Counted from the stretch's first letter, positions 12,252 to 24,584 are shown. The stretch is 64,000 nucleotides of DNA from Dentipellis sp. KUC8613 (GCA_002286715.1 NSJX01000011.1:504106-568105), one strand, 5' to 3'. The notes: generated by a model from the sequence alone, not told the origin. A program made the numbers and translations.

Positions 12252-14828
12252 ATGCCACCTCCCAAGTTCTATGTCCCCGTCCTCATCTCCGGCATGATCC
12301 TCACCGTAACCTCTCTTTCTCTCCATCACCCCTGCATCCTGCTCATCTCTTTTCCCCCAGGGTGCATGCAATTCCATCTGGAGCAAGTACCAGGTATGCC
12401 GCCTGCTGTTTGCTTCCGCGCCCTCCTCACTCCCCGGCAGGATATGCAATGCGTCGAGAACTGCGACGACCCAGATCCCAAGAATCACCTTCTCTACGAG
12501 CAGCCCGTGTGGCAGACGCTCCAGATGTTCCGTGCGTCACCATCATTCTCTGATCACTCACTACCACTCACTCACCCCACCCTCCGCCATAGTCGGAGAG
12601 ATGCTCTGTAAGTCTCAGATTGTCCTTCGTCCTGCCACTTTCCCTAGGTCTGCATGTGTTCGATCGTCGGATGCAGATCCACAACCCAACCCTCCCCCGA
12701 GCCCATTGCAGTACAAGCGCTTGCGTACTCCGGCTGCGCTGCTTCTTCAGGGTCGCTTTTAGTTAGTGCTGCAAGCCTGGATTCCAAACAGGGATCCCAT
12801 AGCACATGGGCTCCCCCACTTGATTTGTCCTGCACATCTTATCAGTTCCCCGTATTCGGCATTGCGTCCGTATCCATTAGAACTTATTGACCCCTCTCTT
12901 AGGCTTCCTTCCTGTTCTGTGGACGTACATAGCCTCCCGACGAACTTCCGCTGTGCATCTCCCAGAAGATGCCGACACCAACGCCCCCGCCCTCCATACG
13001 AGCTCAGATAATGAGGAAACGTCAGGCGTGTCGATGAAGGTGCAAGGACAACAGCTGAAGGGCTGGCGGGTGCTACTGCTGTGGCTCCCCGCGCTGTGTG
13101 ATCTCACCGGCACAACGGTCCGTGTCGTTTTGTTTTGTCCTGTGCACAACTGTTCGTCTTCGGGCCACGCGGCGTCTTGCCAAGAAAGGCAGGCCGAGGG
13201 CGCTTAGCCGGGATGGGGGCGCAACGTGGACGCGTGTCCGATCCATCCTCCTTCTTTCTTCCTTCTCAATCTGGTCTCGGCGCTGCCTACACGCCTTCTC
13301 CCGGCGACCCTCCCGTTCGAACCCATCCTCGTCTCGGCTAATAGTATCGGCTCCTCTCTTGCACGCCTGCGGTAGCACCGGTGTGCGGGCACCACCCACA
13401 CCCAGACTCCGTGGCCACTGCTTGACGCGCTATCAGAATGATTGCTGCGAATAGCCCAGTAATGGCGCCGTAGATGCATCCGTTCCGTCCATTTCCCCGC
13501 ATACTCTCAGTCTCATTACTCGGACGCTGATACCCTATTCTGTTCACCATAGTTCATGAATATCGGCCTGCTGTACACGCCCGTCTCCATCTACCAGATG
13601 ACGCGCGGCGCCCTCGTCCTGTTCGTCGGCATCCTCTCCGTGCTTTTCCTTCACCGCCGCCTGTGGCTATACCAGTGCGTCATCCCCTTCATTCGCCATC
13701 TATCTGCCTTTATTGCATACCAACAAGGATGCTGACCCCGTCTGTCAAACAGATGGCTCTCGCTCATCACGGTCATGGCCGGCGTTTCCCTCGTTGGGTT
13801 TAGCGGCTCGCTCATCAAGGACACGCTCCGCGAGGACACCCTTCTTTCCCTCAATTCGACCTCTGCAACCCTGAGTGGCAGGGCTGATGGCCCGGTCGCA
13901 GAACCCATCGAGAAGCCCGAGGCGACCAAGGTCCTCATCGGTATGTGGAGTCACGTTATCGGCATCTGCGCTCCTCGCCTCGCGAACCGCACTCATGATT
14001 CACCGCTTCCCTTCCTTCTCCAGGCGTCTTCTTCATCCTCTTCGCGCAGATCTTGTAAGGCGGTCCCGTCTGCCCCCTATTACCAGATGCTCAATACCTT
14101 TCCCCCATGCAGCACCGCAACCCAGTTCGTCGTGGAAGAGAAGCTGCTCTCGCGCTACACAATCGCCCCGCTTCTCGCCGTCGGCTATGAGGGCCTCTTC
14201 GGCGCGATCTCCATCCTCATCCTGATGCCGCTCCTGCCCCTGCTGCCCGTGTCCGCCGACTCGCCCGCGGCGCCCTGGTTCGACCTCCCGCGCGGCCTGC
14301 ACCAGCTGCTCTTCAACGCGCCCGTGCTGTGGTCCGGCATCGTCGTCGCGATCAGCATCTCGCTCTTCAACTTCTTCGGGCTCAGCGTCACGCGCCATGT
14401 CAGCGCGACCGCGCGCAGCCTCACGGATACGTGCCGGACGCTCGTCATCTGGATCGTCAGCCTCGGACTCGGCTGGGAGATGCTCGTGTGGCCGATCTCG
14501 CTCGTGCAGGTCGCGGGTTTCGGGCTGCTCGTTTACGGCACGGTGCGTTCCTTCTCATTTTTTTTTCGTACGCTTTGGGATTTGCTGAACCCGTGTATTG
14601 TTGTAGTTCCTGTTCAACAACCTCGTCAACCCGCCCCGCTTCATCCGCCCTGCCGAAATCGCACAGCCGGCCGAGTCGGACGCCGCACCGCTGCTGTACG
14701 ACGAGGAGGCTGAGGAGGCGCTCGAGGAGACGGCGGTGCTCCCCGCTGACCTAGGACAGAGCGGCTACGATGTCGTGCCCGCGGAGCAGCTGACGCGGAC
14801 GCGCAGCAGGAGTGCTGCCCGCACGTGA
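12252..14828 (+). CDS. SLC35F6-like multi-pass transporter (drug/metabolite transporter superfamily)
   Basis: This is a multi-pass membrane protein of the nucleotide-sugar transporter-like clan, similar to human SLC35F6; its substrate is unknown. Short exons spell MPPPKFYVPVLISGMILT, then DMQCVENCDDPDP, EQPVWQTLQMF and the GEMLCFLPVLW helix. Next come LKGWRVLLLWLPALCDLTGTT, then MNIGLLYTPVSIYQM with GALVLFVGILS, the family's most conserved pair of helices. The last exons hold VEEKLLSRY, VGYEGLFGA and several hydrophobic helices ending LLVYGTFLFNNLV. The cytosolic tail ends SRSAART. Two introns (about 12615-12901 and 13118-13550) are unusually long for this window, while the others are 45-80 nt. 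The start ATG at 12252 is the first in frame with the conserved helix. Confidence 0.85.
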
Positions 14829-15294
14829 GGATGGGAGGCGTACCAGGCGCGTGATGTGTGAGCGACTCGGCTCGTCGAGTTTGGCGGCGAGGGGTGTGGG
14901 GCGTGGGGGTATGAGGCGTAAAGTCTGGGTTTGGGTCTGTGCGGACATGGGACTGCAACGCAATGCACATGGCGCGACAGCGCACAAGTTTACACAACCG
15001 TCGCTACCTACGCGCGTACTCTACCTGCATTTTGTGCATCCGGTCTTTTCCATCTCATGACTACATACATTTACGTTCTGCATGTACAGTATAATATTAT
15101 CTACAGTTACAGCGATATCTGCTAGTATCCCTGCAGCCGGTGCTGTTTATCGCTTGAGATTCGTAGTCAAGCGTCAGCGTGAACCCTTGACCAACTGCGC
15201 ATGCAGTACGCACAAACCTGCAGCGTGAATCAAAAGCACTGTTCCGGATTCAACGACGCAAAGTATGTACAGTGCGCGAGAGATGCAAAAGAAA
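14829..15294. other. Intergenic between transporter and U6 gene
   Basis: About 465 bp of 3' flanking sequence. It includes an AT-rich stretch near 15070-15110 that could hold the transporter's polyadenylation site. No coding signal or further RNA gene is evident. Confidence 0.5.
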
Positions 15295-15356
15295 ATAAAT
15301 ATTGAGACCCGTAGGTCTACCACTCTGGGAAAGCGTGTCATCCTTGTGCAGGGGCC

Positions 15357-15387
<31 letters not shown>

Positions 15388-15411
15388 TTCGTATGTCACC
15401 CCGAAGGGGAC
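15295..15411 (-). ncRNA. U6: U6 spliceosomal snRNA
   Basis: Read on the minus strand, the sequence starts with the U6 5' stem-loop (CCCC-TTCG-GGGG). It continues with AAATTGGAACGATACAGAGA, the strictly conserved U6 core with the ACAGAGA box, then the AGC triad in GATTAGCATGG. The internal stem-loop CATGGCCCCTGCACAAGGATG and GACACGC follow. This core forms the catalytic centre of the spliceosome with U2. No intron interrupts the core. Past GACACGC the sequence departs from the vertebrate type and contains a hairpin AGACC-TACG-GGTCT. T runs (TTTATTTTCTTTT) at about 15283-15300 fit Pol III termination, so the 3' end is uncertain by some 15 nt. Confidence 0.93.
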
Positions 15412-15650
15412 AGAAGTCGTTGCCAAATTCGGAAGGCGCCAGGCGCGCTTTTGGATTTTGTTTGGGCGGCGGGTGTCGAGACGCGTCGGTGGCGCGGCGC
15501 GGCAGGCGCGTCGCGGTCTTGCTCTCCCCCGGCGTACTGCAGTTATAACCATTCGCAAGCTTGTACCTGCGACTCACTGAAGCTAGGCTTACTTGGATAC
15601 CCTAGCTAGCTCTAACAAAACTACTCCGAAGACCTGGGAGAGTACTCGCC
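15412..15650. promoter_or_regulatory. Shared upstream region of U6 (Pol III) and UNG (Pol II)
   Basis: These 239 bp separate the U6 5' end from the UNG start codon. A perfect ACGCGT lies at 15481-15486, about 165 bp before the UNG ATG. I see no obvious TATA box at the usual distance on the U6 side. Confidence 0.45.
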
Positions 15651-17249
15651 ATGCCGTTGGTGAGCAATCCTTCTTCCATAGCATCCAGTACTAGCAGCGC
15701 TGCGCGCCCTACCCCATGCCCATTACCAGCGCTTCTCATCCCGAACCTGCAGAAAGTAGAAGCCAAAGCAGCCTTGCGCGTGAAGACTGTCGTGAAGAAG
15801 AGCGCGCTTTCACAGAAGAAACTGGTCGTGCAGAATGGCCGGTTGGTCTCGGTCTCAGTCGGCACTGGCGCACCGTCGTCTTCGTCTGCAGCGAGTGCTG
15901 GCCCTAGCAATGTCGAGGAGGCCGATTCAGACTCGAAAGCGGACGCGGCGCCACGGAAGAGGCGAAGAATCGTGAAGGAGGAGGAGCAGTCTGACGTGGA
16001 GAGGTACGTGCGCGAGCTCCTTCGGATGCGGGACCTAGCCTGAAAGGGCGCTAGCGAGGGCGCAGAAGTGTCAGTACCAACACCGTCGACATCGCTCGAG
16101 ACGCTGGAGAAGGATACCATGCATGCGAGCTGGTACGACGCTCTCAAGGATGAGTTCAAGAAGCCGTATTTTGCAAAGGTGTATTTGAGTCTGACTTGCT
16201 AGATGTCGATGTGTGCATGGTTCTAATGGGGAGCGCGGGGTTAGCTGAAGGAGTTTTTGAAGGAGGAGCATAAGGCGCATACTGTGTATCCCCCACGTAC
16301 GTCCTGTTGACTCCTGGGTGTGCAGTTCTGCAGCGCTTATTGAGGTACTGGCCAGTGCGTGATGTCTACTCGTGGTCGCGTCTTACTCCACTGGATAAAG
16401 TCAAAGTGGTAGTGATTGGCCAAGTACGGACATTCTCCTCTATCCGATGTCTCTTGCTCATGCATTGGTCTCTTCTAGGACCCATATCATAATGTGAATC
16501 AAGCGCACGGTGAGTGTACCCGGCCGCAGTGCGTCCTCACGTCGGGAAACTTATGTATGTGCTCGGCTGTTTGCTATTCGCCACACACATTAGGTCTAGC
16601 ATTCTCTGTCCTGCACCCTACCAAGCCCCCACCGTCCCTCAAGAACATCTACAAGCAAATCCAAACCGACATCCCCGACTTCCGCATCCCCACCCGCGGG
16701 TCTGTCCCTTCCTTCCACCGTACCTCCCCCCACTGACCCGAGTCTCCCCCTTCACCGTATCCAGCGACCTCACGCCCCTCGCCACACGCGGCGTCCTCTT
16801 CCTCAACACCGCCCTCACCGTGCGCGCCCACAAGGCGAACTCGCACGCAGGGAAGGGCTGGGAGCAGCTCACGACTGCCGCGCTGCGCGCCGTGGCGGCG
16901 CGTGAGGGCGGGCGCGGCGTCGTGTTCTTTGCGTGGGGCGCGCCTGCGCAGAAGACGTGCAAGGCTGTCGGGATCGACGAGGTGCGTCGCGCGTCCACGC
17001 GAATTTTTGTGCGGGATATTCATGTGCTGTGTAGAAGAGGCATTTGGTTCTGAAGTAAGTCCCAACCTTGCTCCTTGTCCGTGAGCAGGTCGCATTGAAT
17101 GTGTTCCATGGCTTAGGTCCGCGCATCCATCACCTCTGTCAGCGTACCGAGGTTTCTTTGGCAATGGGCATTTCAAACGTGCAAATGAGTGGCTCGAGGA
17201 GAAATATGGTCCCGGCGAGGGCATCGACTGGGCTGCTCTGCATGACTAA
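15651..17249 (+). CDS. UNG1: Uracil-DNA glycosylase (UNG, family 1)
   Basis: This enzyme removes uracil from DNA at the start of base-excision repair. The N-terminal exon encodes a Ser-rich and basic leader with a KRRR cluster, fitting nuclear or mitochondrial targeting. A 51-nt intron (16004-16054) contains an in-frame TGA; removing it links the leader to [15 protein letters not shown]. Then come the catalytic water-activating motif GQDPYH split by an intron, LAFSV, the Pro-rich loop [23 protein letters not shown] with [11 protein letters not shown], and [13 protein letters not shown] carrying the catalytic His and DNA-intercalation loop. All family hallmarks are present. The stop TAA follows ...IDWAALHD. 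The gene lies just downstream of U6 and converges on PAN2. Confidence 0.93.
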
Positions 17250-17563
17250 CTCCCCCCATACTATCACTACCCACACTGGCACCCCTCACCGCCAGTTCGA
17301 ATTCCTTTTGTTCTATGTCCCATGCTTTCTGCTTTTCTTATACCACGCGCACGACGACAGCAGACAACGATGCTATACAATCTTTGTTTGATCCCTGCTA
17401 CATAGCTACAACAAACAACTGCAGTACAGACAAAGCTACGAAGACAACAGCGACACCGATACACCGATACCCGTATACTCTACGCGTATCAACAGCGAAT
17501 AATGATATATGGACTTCCTTCACCCATTCTGATGTTCCTTCAACCACACCGGCCACCAGCTCA
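17250..17563. other. Intergenic, convergent UNG/PAN2 3' flanks
   Basis: About 314 bp with nothing recognisable; probably the two 3' untranslated regions. Confidence 0.5.
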
Positions 17564-20500
17564 CTAATGCGCCCATGGACCCCGTGCGCCATACTGTCCC
17601 TGTCCTTGCCCCGGGCCCGGCGGCGCAGGCGCAGGGCTGAAGAAATTCGGTACGCTACCGCCGGTGGGCATGCCGTTCGCCGCCGCCGACGCGCCCGGGG
17701 TCGGCCACGGGCCCTGCGTGAAGGCAGACTGGAGGATGTTGCCGCGCATCATGGCGAACGGGTTCAGCTGCGCGAGCGCGGGCGCCGTCGCGGAGGCTGC
17801 GGGCGGGTCCGGGGCGGGTGGTTTCCAGTTCTGCGTTTGGGCGGGACGGTGAGAAGGGGGCGAGGGTGTACGGGTGGAGGAGCGGGACTCACGTATTTTT
17901 TGCCCTCTCGGTAGAGCTCTTCGAGCTTCTCGTCGAAGGTGCCTTTTTCTTCAAACTCGTGGTAGGCTTTGTAGAGCATGAGCGCGGAGCGAGCGTCCTC
18001 GATAGAGTCGTGCGTGTCGGTTTGGATCGTCTCGCCAAGGATGAACCATGATAGGAAGCGCAGTGATAGACGCCGCTGGCGGGACTTGACGAAGTACAGA
18101 TCGACCGTGTCAATGACCTGCTCTGGCGGGACGAATATGTCTATACGTAAAGGTGGATTAGCTTGGGTCCAGAGCAGGCTGTGGTATTAGGACACACTGA
18201 TTATGCGGAAATCCTTGGAAAGCCCGTGCCCGATGAATATGCAGCCGCGGTCGACCAGCAGGCGCAGCTTCTTGTACACGAGCTTGAGCGGCGTCAGCGT
18301 GTACGGCGACGTATGCGGATCCAAATCGCCGACTGACACATCCATCAGTGCCGCTCTCACAGGAGATAGAAGCCCAATACGCACATCTGATGCCAGAGAA
18401 CTCGGTCAGGTAGTCCACGATGACCTCGCTCGTGTGGATGTGATCGTCAATGAATGGGACGCCAAGTTTACGGCCGTCCCCGCGCAGCACAGACACGCGA
18501 GCGAGACTCAGCCTTGCGGGCCGCAGCACCTTCTTCGTCCCGTCGGATCGGTACTCAGTTTCCTCCTGCGCGTCGATGAGAACGTGGCATGATATGAGAT
18601 GAGATTCGACACCGACCTGCTGCATCTGTACGAATTCGGCATCTATAGCGACGAGTGTTCCAGGCCGCGGCAGTTCGTCGGGGCCCAATGGCTCGTGTTT
18701 GATTGCATTGAGGTCGCGGTTTCTGTATGTCGTGTAGGTCAGAGACTAGTCCCAAGATGAGCGGCGGAGCACGGACATGGATATTGATGTATCGTGGCTG
18801 AGAATAGACGTGTCGATCTCATCGGGCAGGCCTGTGAAGTCTAGCTTATCCCGTGTGCTGACACGTTCCAGGTAGAGGATGGTAGGAACCTGGGCGAGTC
18901 GGTGTCAGGACGGGCGCAGCGGGCGAGAGAAGCGGCAGGCTTCACCTTCCATTTCCCAGGGAAACTTAGCGCCTCTTCCTCCGTGATATTATGAACGACG
19001 AAGTCATTGAAGAGGAACCATGGACTAGCGTGTTCGTTGTCGCGCTCGGCCTCGGGGACTAGCGCATCCATAAGAAAGTGTTTCAGCTGAACGTGTTCCT
19101 TGCGCACCTTTGATTATGGCAACCAGATGAGAACGTTTGTCCTTCGCCACCACTTTTACGATCATAGACTGTGAAAGGGATGAGATAAAGCATGACAAGG
19201 GTGACTAAATGCGCACCCTGAGTTCGTATGTGACAGCTTCTGGATCATCCGTCCCATCCTGCTGCCCGTGGATTTCCACGCGAGGACGTAAAAATGTCTG
19301 CTTCCGACTATCTTGCCACACGTCGAGGTTCTCCTCGCTGAACACGTTCGCGTTCAAGGCCAAGAACGGCGGCAAGTCCCGCGACGGGATGGATCTTCGG
19401 GACTCGAAATTGGAAAACTGTTTGCACGTTTGACAGGTCGCCTTGTGGCTCATCTGTCGCACTAGTGAGGCGTGCAACAGGGATTCAAAATCGACTCGCG
19501 GTGAGCTGTCGCTACCAACTCCCTGGGCGTGGTTGTGAATTAAGCGGACTTAGCCATTACGACAAGATTGCACCAACCTTGCGAGGGTAAACCAAATCCA
19601 CGATGTGAGTCATGTTCTCCTTATCCCTCACTGCCTTGCAATGCTGGCATACGATGATACTCTTGCCGTCCAAACCCAAAAGCTGGGTTATCGGAGCCGC
19701 GGCAGGCGATAGTGGGCTGGCATTAGGTGAAGGTAACAACACGGGGTTGTGCGGGAAAGTGTTGCCTTCGGAGCTGAGATGGTCGATCAAGAACCGGTGG
19801 AACGACTGGATCATGTGCGAATGATCCATGTCAATGGAATCACGGCCATAGTCGATGAGTTCGATCGCATTGGACGCTGAAAGCTAGCTTAGCATTGTAT
19901 TCCACGCAAAAGCTGGATACTCACATTGTGCAAGCACGCCGACAGTCTTGCAGAAATTGCTTGCCTGACAATTCGTGCCCCTTGCATCTTCGAGCATTCT
20001 CACCACAAACCCAAGCTCACAAAGTAAGCAATGTTCCCTTGGACAATTTGTCGTGATGTGCGATCTCGCGAGGCGCCTGATCGGGGTAATGTAGTGCATG
20101 ACCTGTACCAGGGGATTGGTGTACGAATTGAGGATGTGCGTCTCGAGTCCACTAAACTCAGTCCTGTTGTAGAATCTATGCAGATGTCAGAATGCGGTCG
20201 AAGACAAAACCTGTACTATCGGCCTACCCAAAATCGAAGTCTTCAACTCCAAACTTAGAATATTCGATTTCGACCTGGCGATAGCGAGGAGGAACCTCAT
20301 TAGGTTCAAAGGTCGTATCCATTGATTCCTATAAAGAAGGGGATTTAAACCTATGAAAAAGCGTTGTATAGAGAGAGGGAAAAAACAAAACCTACGTCAG
20401 GCTGTCGGAATCTCCCACTCCTGAAACGGCCTTGATCCTTCCTAGGTAAGGTTGTGACCATGTTTCTCCGACCCTTGAGTTCCCGAGGAAGAGTAGCATA

Positions 20501-21891
20501 TGCAATATTGTCATTGTACTTCATGGTACTCAACACTTGAGGCGGGATCTTAGCCGGAACGTTCGAGTAAAGCGGGGAGGGCTCAAACTGCGGTGTCCAG
20601 GAAGAAAGTAGCATGCTCGAATAGTATGGCAGACCTATACTGCTGAGGGGACTGTAAAAGTCTGAGTTATAGGACTTCTGCTAGAAATAATAAAAGTAGG
20701 CTTACGTTCTGTCGGTCCACTCAATTTCCGGTAATGGCTCAGGCGTATTGGCCCATTCCACCGGTTGCCCCTCGAACCCATTGAACGGAAGCATGCCTTC
20801 CTCATCAGCGGCAGTCAACAGATGGACTAGCCCATCGGAATCGCCAAAGGCCAGATATGCGCCTGTAGGAGACACCGCCGCAGAGTTGATGGATGTCGTA
20901 TCAAGCTGCGTCCAAAGGTCAAAATCAACCTCGGAAGACGGCAATTATTCTTTTACCTGATAAAACTCGGTCGCATTTGTAGGATTTGAAGTATCAACAA
21001 TGTTGACCAGACCTTCATGGGACGCGACTACGATGCTTGAGGATCGCCGGGGTAGGACGTTGATGAACGCCGGACCAGCGGGAAATGGCACGGGCGGCAG
21101 AGGACGCATGGTGCGCATGTCGTACAGCTTAACTAGAGGATCCGGGATCGGACGCGATTGCCTGGGTAGTCTGTTAAGACAATCTCGGTATAGTGACAGC
21201 TAACCTACCTCAACCCCCAACCAATGGTATAGAGATAGTTGCCGCTTGACTGGAGACCTTGGATCTCACTAGCATGAGCCTTGACGGAACTCTCTGCGCC
21301 CCCTTCACGTCTGAGACCCGTCCTAGGATCGTGACAGCGCACGTAGCCATCAGAGGACCCTGACAAGAGGTACGTATGGGAAAAGTGCAACTGCGTCGTC
21401 AACGAGAGCAAGGGGGTTTGTCGGACGACTGTGCCGGTTATAGAGTTCAGGAGCACCAGCTCCGGCGTAGATGTTGCGGCAGCAAGAGTCTTCGTGGTGC
21501 TGTTGATATTGGAAAAGGTAGTCACATTGGCTGGTGATCTCCAGCATCCGTTCAGGACCAATACGAAGCTGCCGAGGATTCTGTGTGCTCACCGGAAGTA
21601 CCACTTGTTCACGCCGCCCTTACTCCATGAGCCTACTCCTTCACTGGCGACGCCGCAAGCTCTAACATAGTTCTCATCTGCGAGAAGTTTCTTCACAGCT
21701 AGATGCCCGCCGACAGGGAATGTTACACCGCGCAATCCTCGAGGGGTGTAGTATGCCGTGACATGTCCGGAGTTTGTCCCAGTCCAAAGTGTGTCGGAAA
21801 CAGGATCGAAGGAGAGCGCAGTGATAGGCTGCGAGGCAATATCCCGCTGCAAGGTGATGGGAGCAGTAGGGCGGTATGCCGTCGCGGACAT
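17564..21891 (-). CDS. PAN2: PAN2, catalytic subunit of the PAN2-PAN3 poly(A) nuclease
   Basis: PAN2 with PAN3 makes the first cuts in cytoplasmic mRNA poly(A) tails. Translation starts at the ATG at 21891 (MSATAYRPTAP). The N-terminal WD40-like propeller shows ITALSFDPVSDTLWTGTNSG, the repeat LLSGSSDGYVRCHD and VSPTGAYLAFGDSDG. The middle holds the YSNVPAKIPP linker and a pseudo-ubiquitin-hydrolase domain with CxxC-rich blocks, catalytically dead in this family. The C-terminal DEDD exonuclease has all acidic residues: Asp and Glu in VAIDAEFVQM, Asp in GHGLSKDFR, and the last Asp with its His in HDSIEDARSAL. After TYREGKKY-type sequence (ELYREGKKY) the tail is long, Pro/Gly-rich and low in complexity, ending GARGPWAH. 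Exon number is above ten and small junctions are approximate. It lies 218 bp downstream of the FMO gene. Confidence 0.92.
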
Positions 21892-22109
21892 ACAGGTCGG
21901 AACTGAGGGCACACGGATATTGGTGGTCCTTCACTCTGTGAGATCTACAATCGCAGGCCAACTAATACGACTAAGCGCCCATTTAGACGCGAGTGTGTTC
22001 AATCAACTTACCCCGCCAAATGGACAAGACGGCAAACAAACATATTATCAGCCGCTTACAAGGCGGCACACATGTTATGGAAATAGCGATAAACATAGAC
22101 AGGTAATTT

Positions 22110-24584
22110 CTACAATGGCACTAAATGACGCAGGCCGACTAATTGCAGTGATTTTTCTATCACGAGGGCGTGGGCATTCAGAACGAGATAGAATACCATG
22201 GGTATGAGCCCCATCAAGAGATTCCCGAGAACGCCGCGTCTGGTTATCGTTTCCCAAAGTTCGGTCTTGATAATCGGCACGACCTTGTTCGTCTGGTATG
22301 GTCCGACCAACCGGTAAAACGCGGTGAAGGCCGCACCGAAGCTAGCGGGTGTGGGTGGGATGCAATCAGTGAACTCACGTCGATTGGCGTGGGTTGCGAC
22401 ATACCAGTAGCATAGCAGAACGTGGGTGCCATAGTGCCACCAGAGTTCCCAGAGTCCTGGTGCTGCACCGATATCTTTGGCAAGAGTGCTCATGTAGGTC
22501 GAGTGGTCGACGCCGTACTTGATCCGCGCGTTCTCCTTCACAAGAAGATGGTAATGCGGTGGAGGAAGGGGCTGTCTTACCTGCCCTTTGATTAGAGAAA
22601 TCCAGAAGAATGCTTGTATCTCAGCGATTGGTGGTATTGCACCTGAAGAAAGCATCGGCGTGAAATTAGTCGCGAAGCTTCCTCGGAGGTGCCAGGCTAC
22701 GGTCTTACCCACTCCAGGCCGGACGAACCCAATAAATCCGACACTCTCATCGCCACTCTTAGCAATGTTACGGATATCCGCCTCCATGGGGCGACCATAC
22801 CCGCCCTTCTCATCAAGAAAAGAGAACTCTTGGGTATAGCCTGTTGCATAGATGACAGTATCGGGGCGAACATCGTGCCCCATCATCCTAACTGCGTCCT
22901 TCCGCTTCGACATTGGGAAGACGGCCCGGCCGTTTGGAAGAAAATGGGACGGAAACGGAGCCAGGTCAACAGCAAAGTCTGTGACCGGTGGCATATCTTC
23001 TGGAGGGTCAATATATTTAGACATGTAATCCAAGATGGCCCATCGGCGTCGATAGGGTCGGTTGATGTACGGCATAGCTTTGTGAGACTAAGGACCTCAT
23101 TGTCAGGCACTGTTAGAGTATGTGGTCATCCCGGCATACCTTGTTGAGGAATACGTAGGCACGCCCTAGTCGTTCTGGCTCGAGTTCTCCAACCTAGGAC
23201 TTCCTTGAGGAATACATCCGGTCAATTGTTAGATTACACTCACCCATTGGTTGCAACCGGCCTGCGTGCCTAAGCTGGGATGTTAGTGACGAATATATGG
23301 AAATATGGTCTTGCATACCAGTCAATACCCAGAGGACTCGCTTGATGACGAAATCTGAGATACTTCATGAAATGAATTTTGGGGCGGACTGGACTGGTAG
23401 TGGAAGCACTCACAACCACCGGATATGTGACGAAGCTACCCAAGGATGCTGAGCAGCCAGTGACTGTGAGCCGAGTACTCGAGGCGATAGGCAGATAAGA
23501 CTTACAACATAAGCTGTCTCTGCTAAATTGGTGATCAAGGAGTCGATGGGTACAGGATTCTTGGATTCAAACTTTATTCCAAGGACTTCAAAATCATTCT
23601 GAACACAAAGTCAATGAGATGTATAAGAAGGAGAAAAGGGAACTGACTAGAGCCTTCGGGAAGGACAGAAATCTGACATTTCGTTAGCTGAAGTCACTGA
23701 TGCGTCAATTGGAGAGCAAACCCTGCTCTTGAGCACAGCACTACCTCCTTCGCTCCAGCTTTTGCGGCTTCATATGCTAAGTCCATTCCAGTCTCTCCGG
23801 TACCAAGTATCATGACGCGTCTCCCAGCAAGTTGCGAGCGAGATTTGTATTCGGCAGAATGAAAAATGGCAGGCGTGATTGTTGAATCAGGATCGCGCTT
23901 CTTGAGAGCATGCTGGATACCAGGTATACTTGGGATAGACGGAATCACATGTAGCCCTGTGCATATGGCTACATAATCGGCATGCAGCGTTTCAGGTTCT
24001 GTTCACGTCAAAATGAGAAGCATTGAGCAAGTACAAGCAAGGCACATAGTTGCATAGCTTTACATACCTGTTTCCCATCGCCCCGAATCGTCTGACTGTC
24101 TCCGGACATAGGTGACGATATGGCCTCCCCCAGAATGGCGTGAAATGTTCAAAACCTTACATCCAAGCTGGATTCTGTCATACAGGCCAAAATGATTGGC
24201 GTAGGCACGAAGGTAGTCGACATATTCCTATATGAGAATGTTGAATCTGTTGAGATCTACTGCACCGGGGAATAGATATGCTTACTTCAAGCGTCAAGTG
24301 GTCCGGATGAGATGCAGGTAGACGGAAGTCCGAGAACGACGTCAACTGCTTAGATGACACCAGATTCGCGTTCTAGATGGAAGGCGAATAAATCTCAGGG
24401 CACGCTCAACGTTAGAATCTGCAATAGAGCTCACCTCGTACGACCGATACCTAAAGGTCCCACCAATATCATCCTCTTGCTCAAGCACCACGGGATCGAA
24501 TGGGAACTCGGGCGTGGCTGCTTCCAGCAGTGTTTTGCAAGTGACGAGACCGGCTGGACCAGCTCCAATCACGGCGACCTTCAT
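22110..24584 (-). CDS. Flavin-containing monooxygenase-like protein
   Basis: A class B flavoprotein monooxygenase that would use FAD and NADPH to oxygenate N, S or C atoms of small molecules; the substrate is unknown. The start MKVAVIGAGPAGLVTCKTLL at 24584 carries the FAD-binding GxGxxG, followed by EQEDDIGGTFRY. The NADPH-binding fold appears as GRRVMILGTGETGMDLAYEAAKAGAKEVVLCSR, preceded by the FMO-type FHSAEYKSR. Later come PDTVIYATGYTQEF (the ATG motif) and PGVGKTVAWHL. The C-terminus, ITRRGVLGNLLMGLIPMVFYLVLNAHAL, is hydrophobic and could anchor the protein in a membrane. At least eight short introns lie in the middle of the gene (23080-24360). It is divergent from the Ser/Thr-rich membrane protein. 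Confidence 0.85.

Noticed and set aside
10616..12265. Long plus-strand and third-frame open readings across the arrestin-like gene
   Set aside because: They are shadows created by the C/G-rich low-complexity coding sequence on the minus strand.
15651..16043. UNG leader as a separate truncated ORF or a broken UNG gene
   Set aside because: The in-frame TGA at 16041-16043 lies in a 51-nt intron with a consensus GTACGTG donor; splicing restores the glycosylase.
21892..21912. Upstream extension of PAN2
   Set aside because: The longer frame begins with GTG; the first ATG at 21891 matches the start of family members.
22340..22376. Possible 37-nt intron near the 3' end of the FMO gene
   Set aside because: Splicing it would destroy the conserved ITRRGVLGNLLMGLIPM tail; the unspliced frame matches the family.
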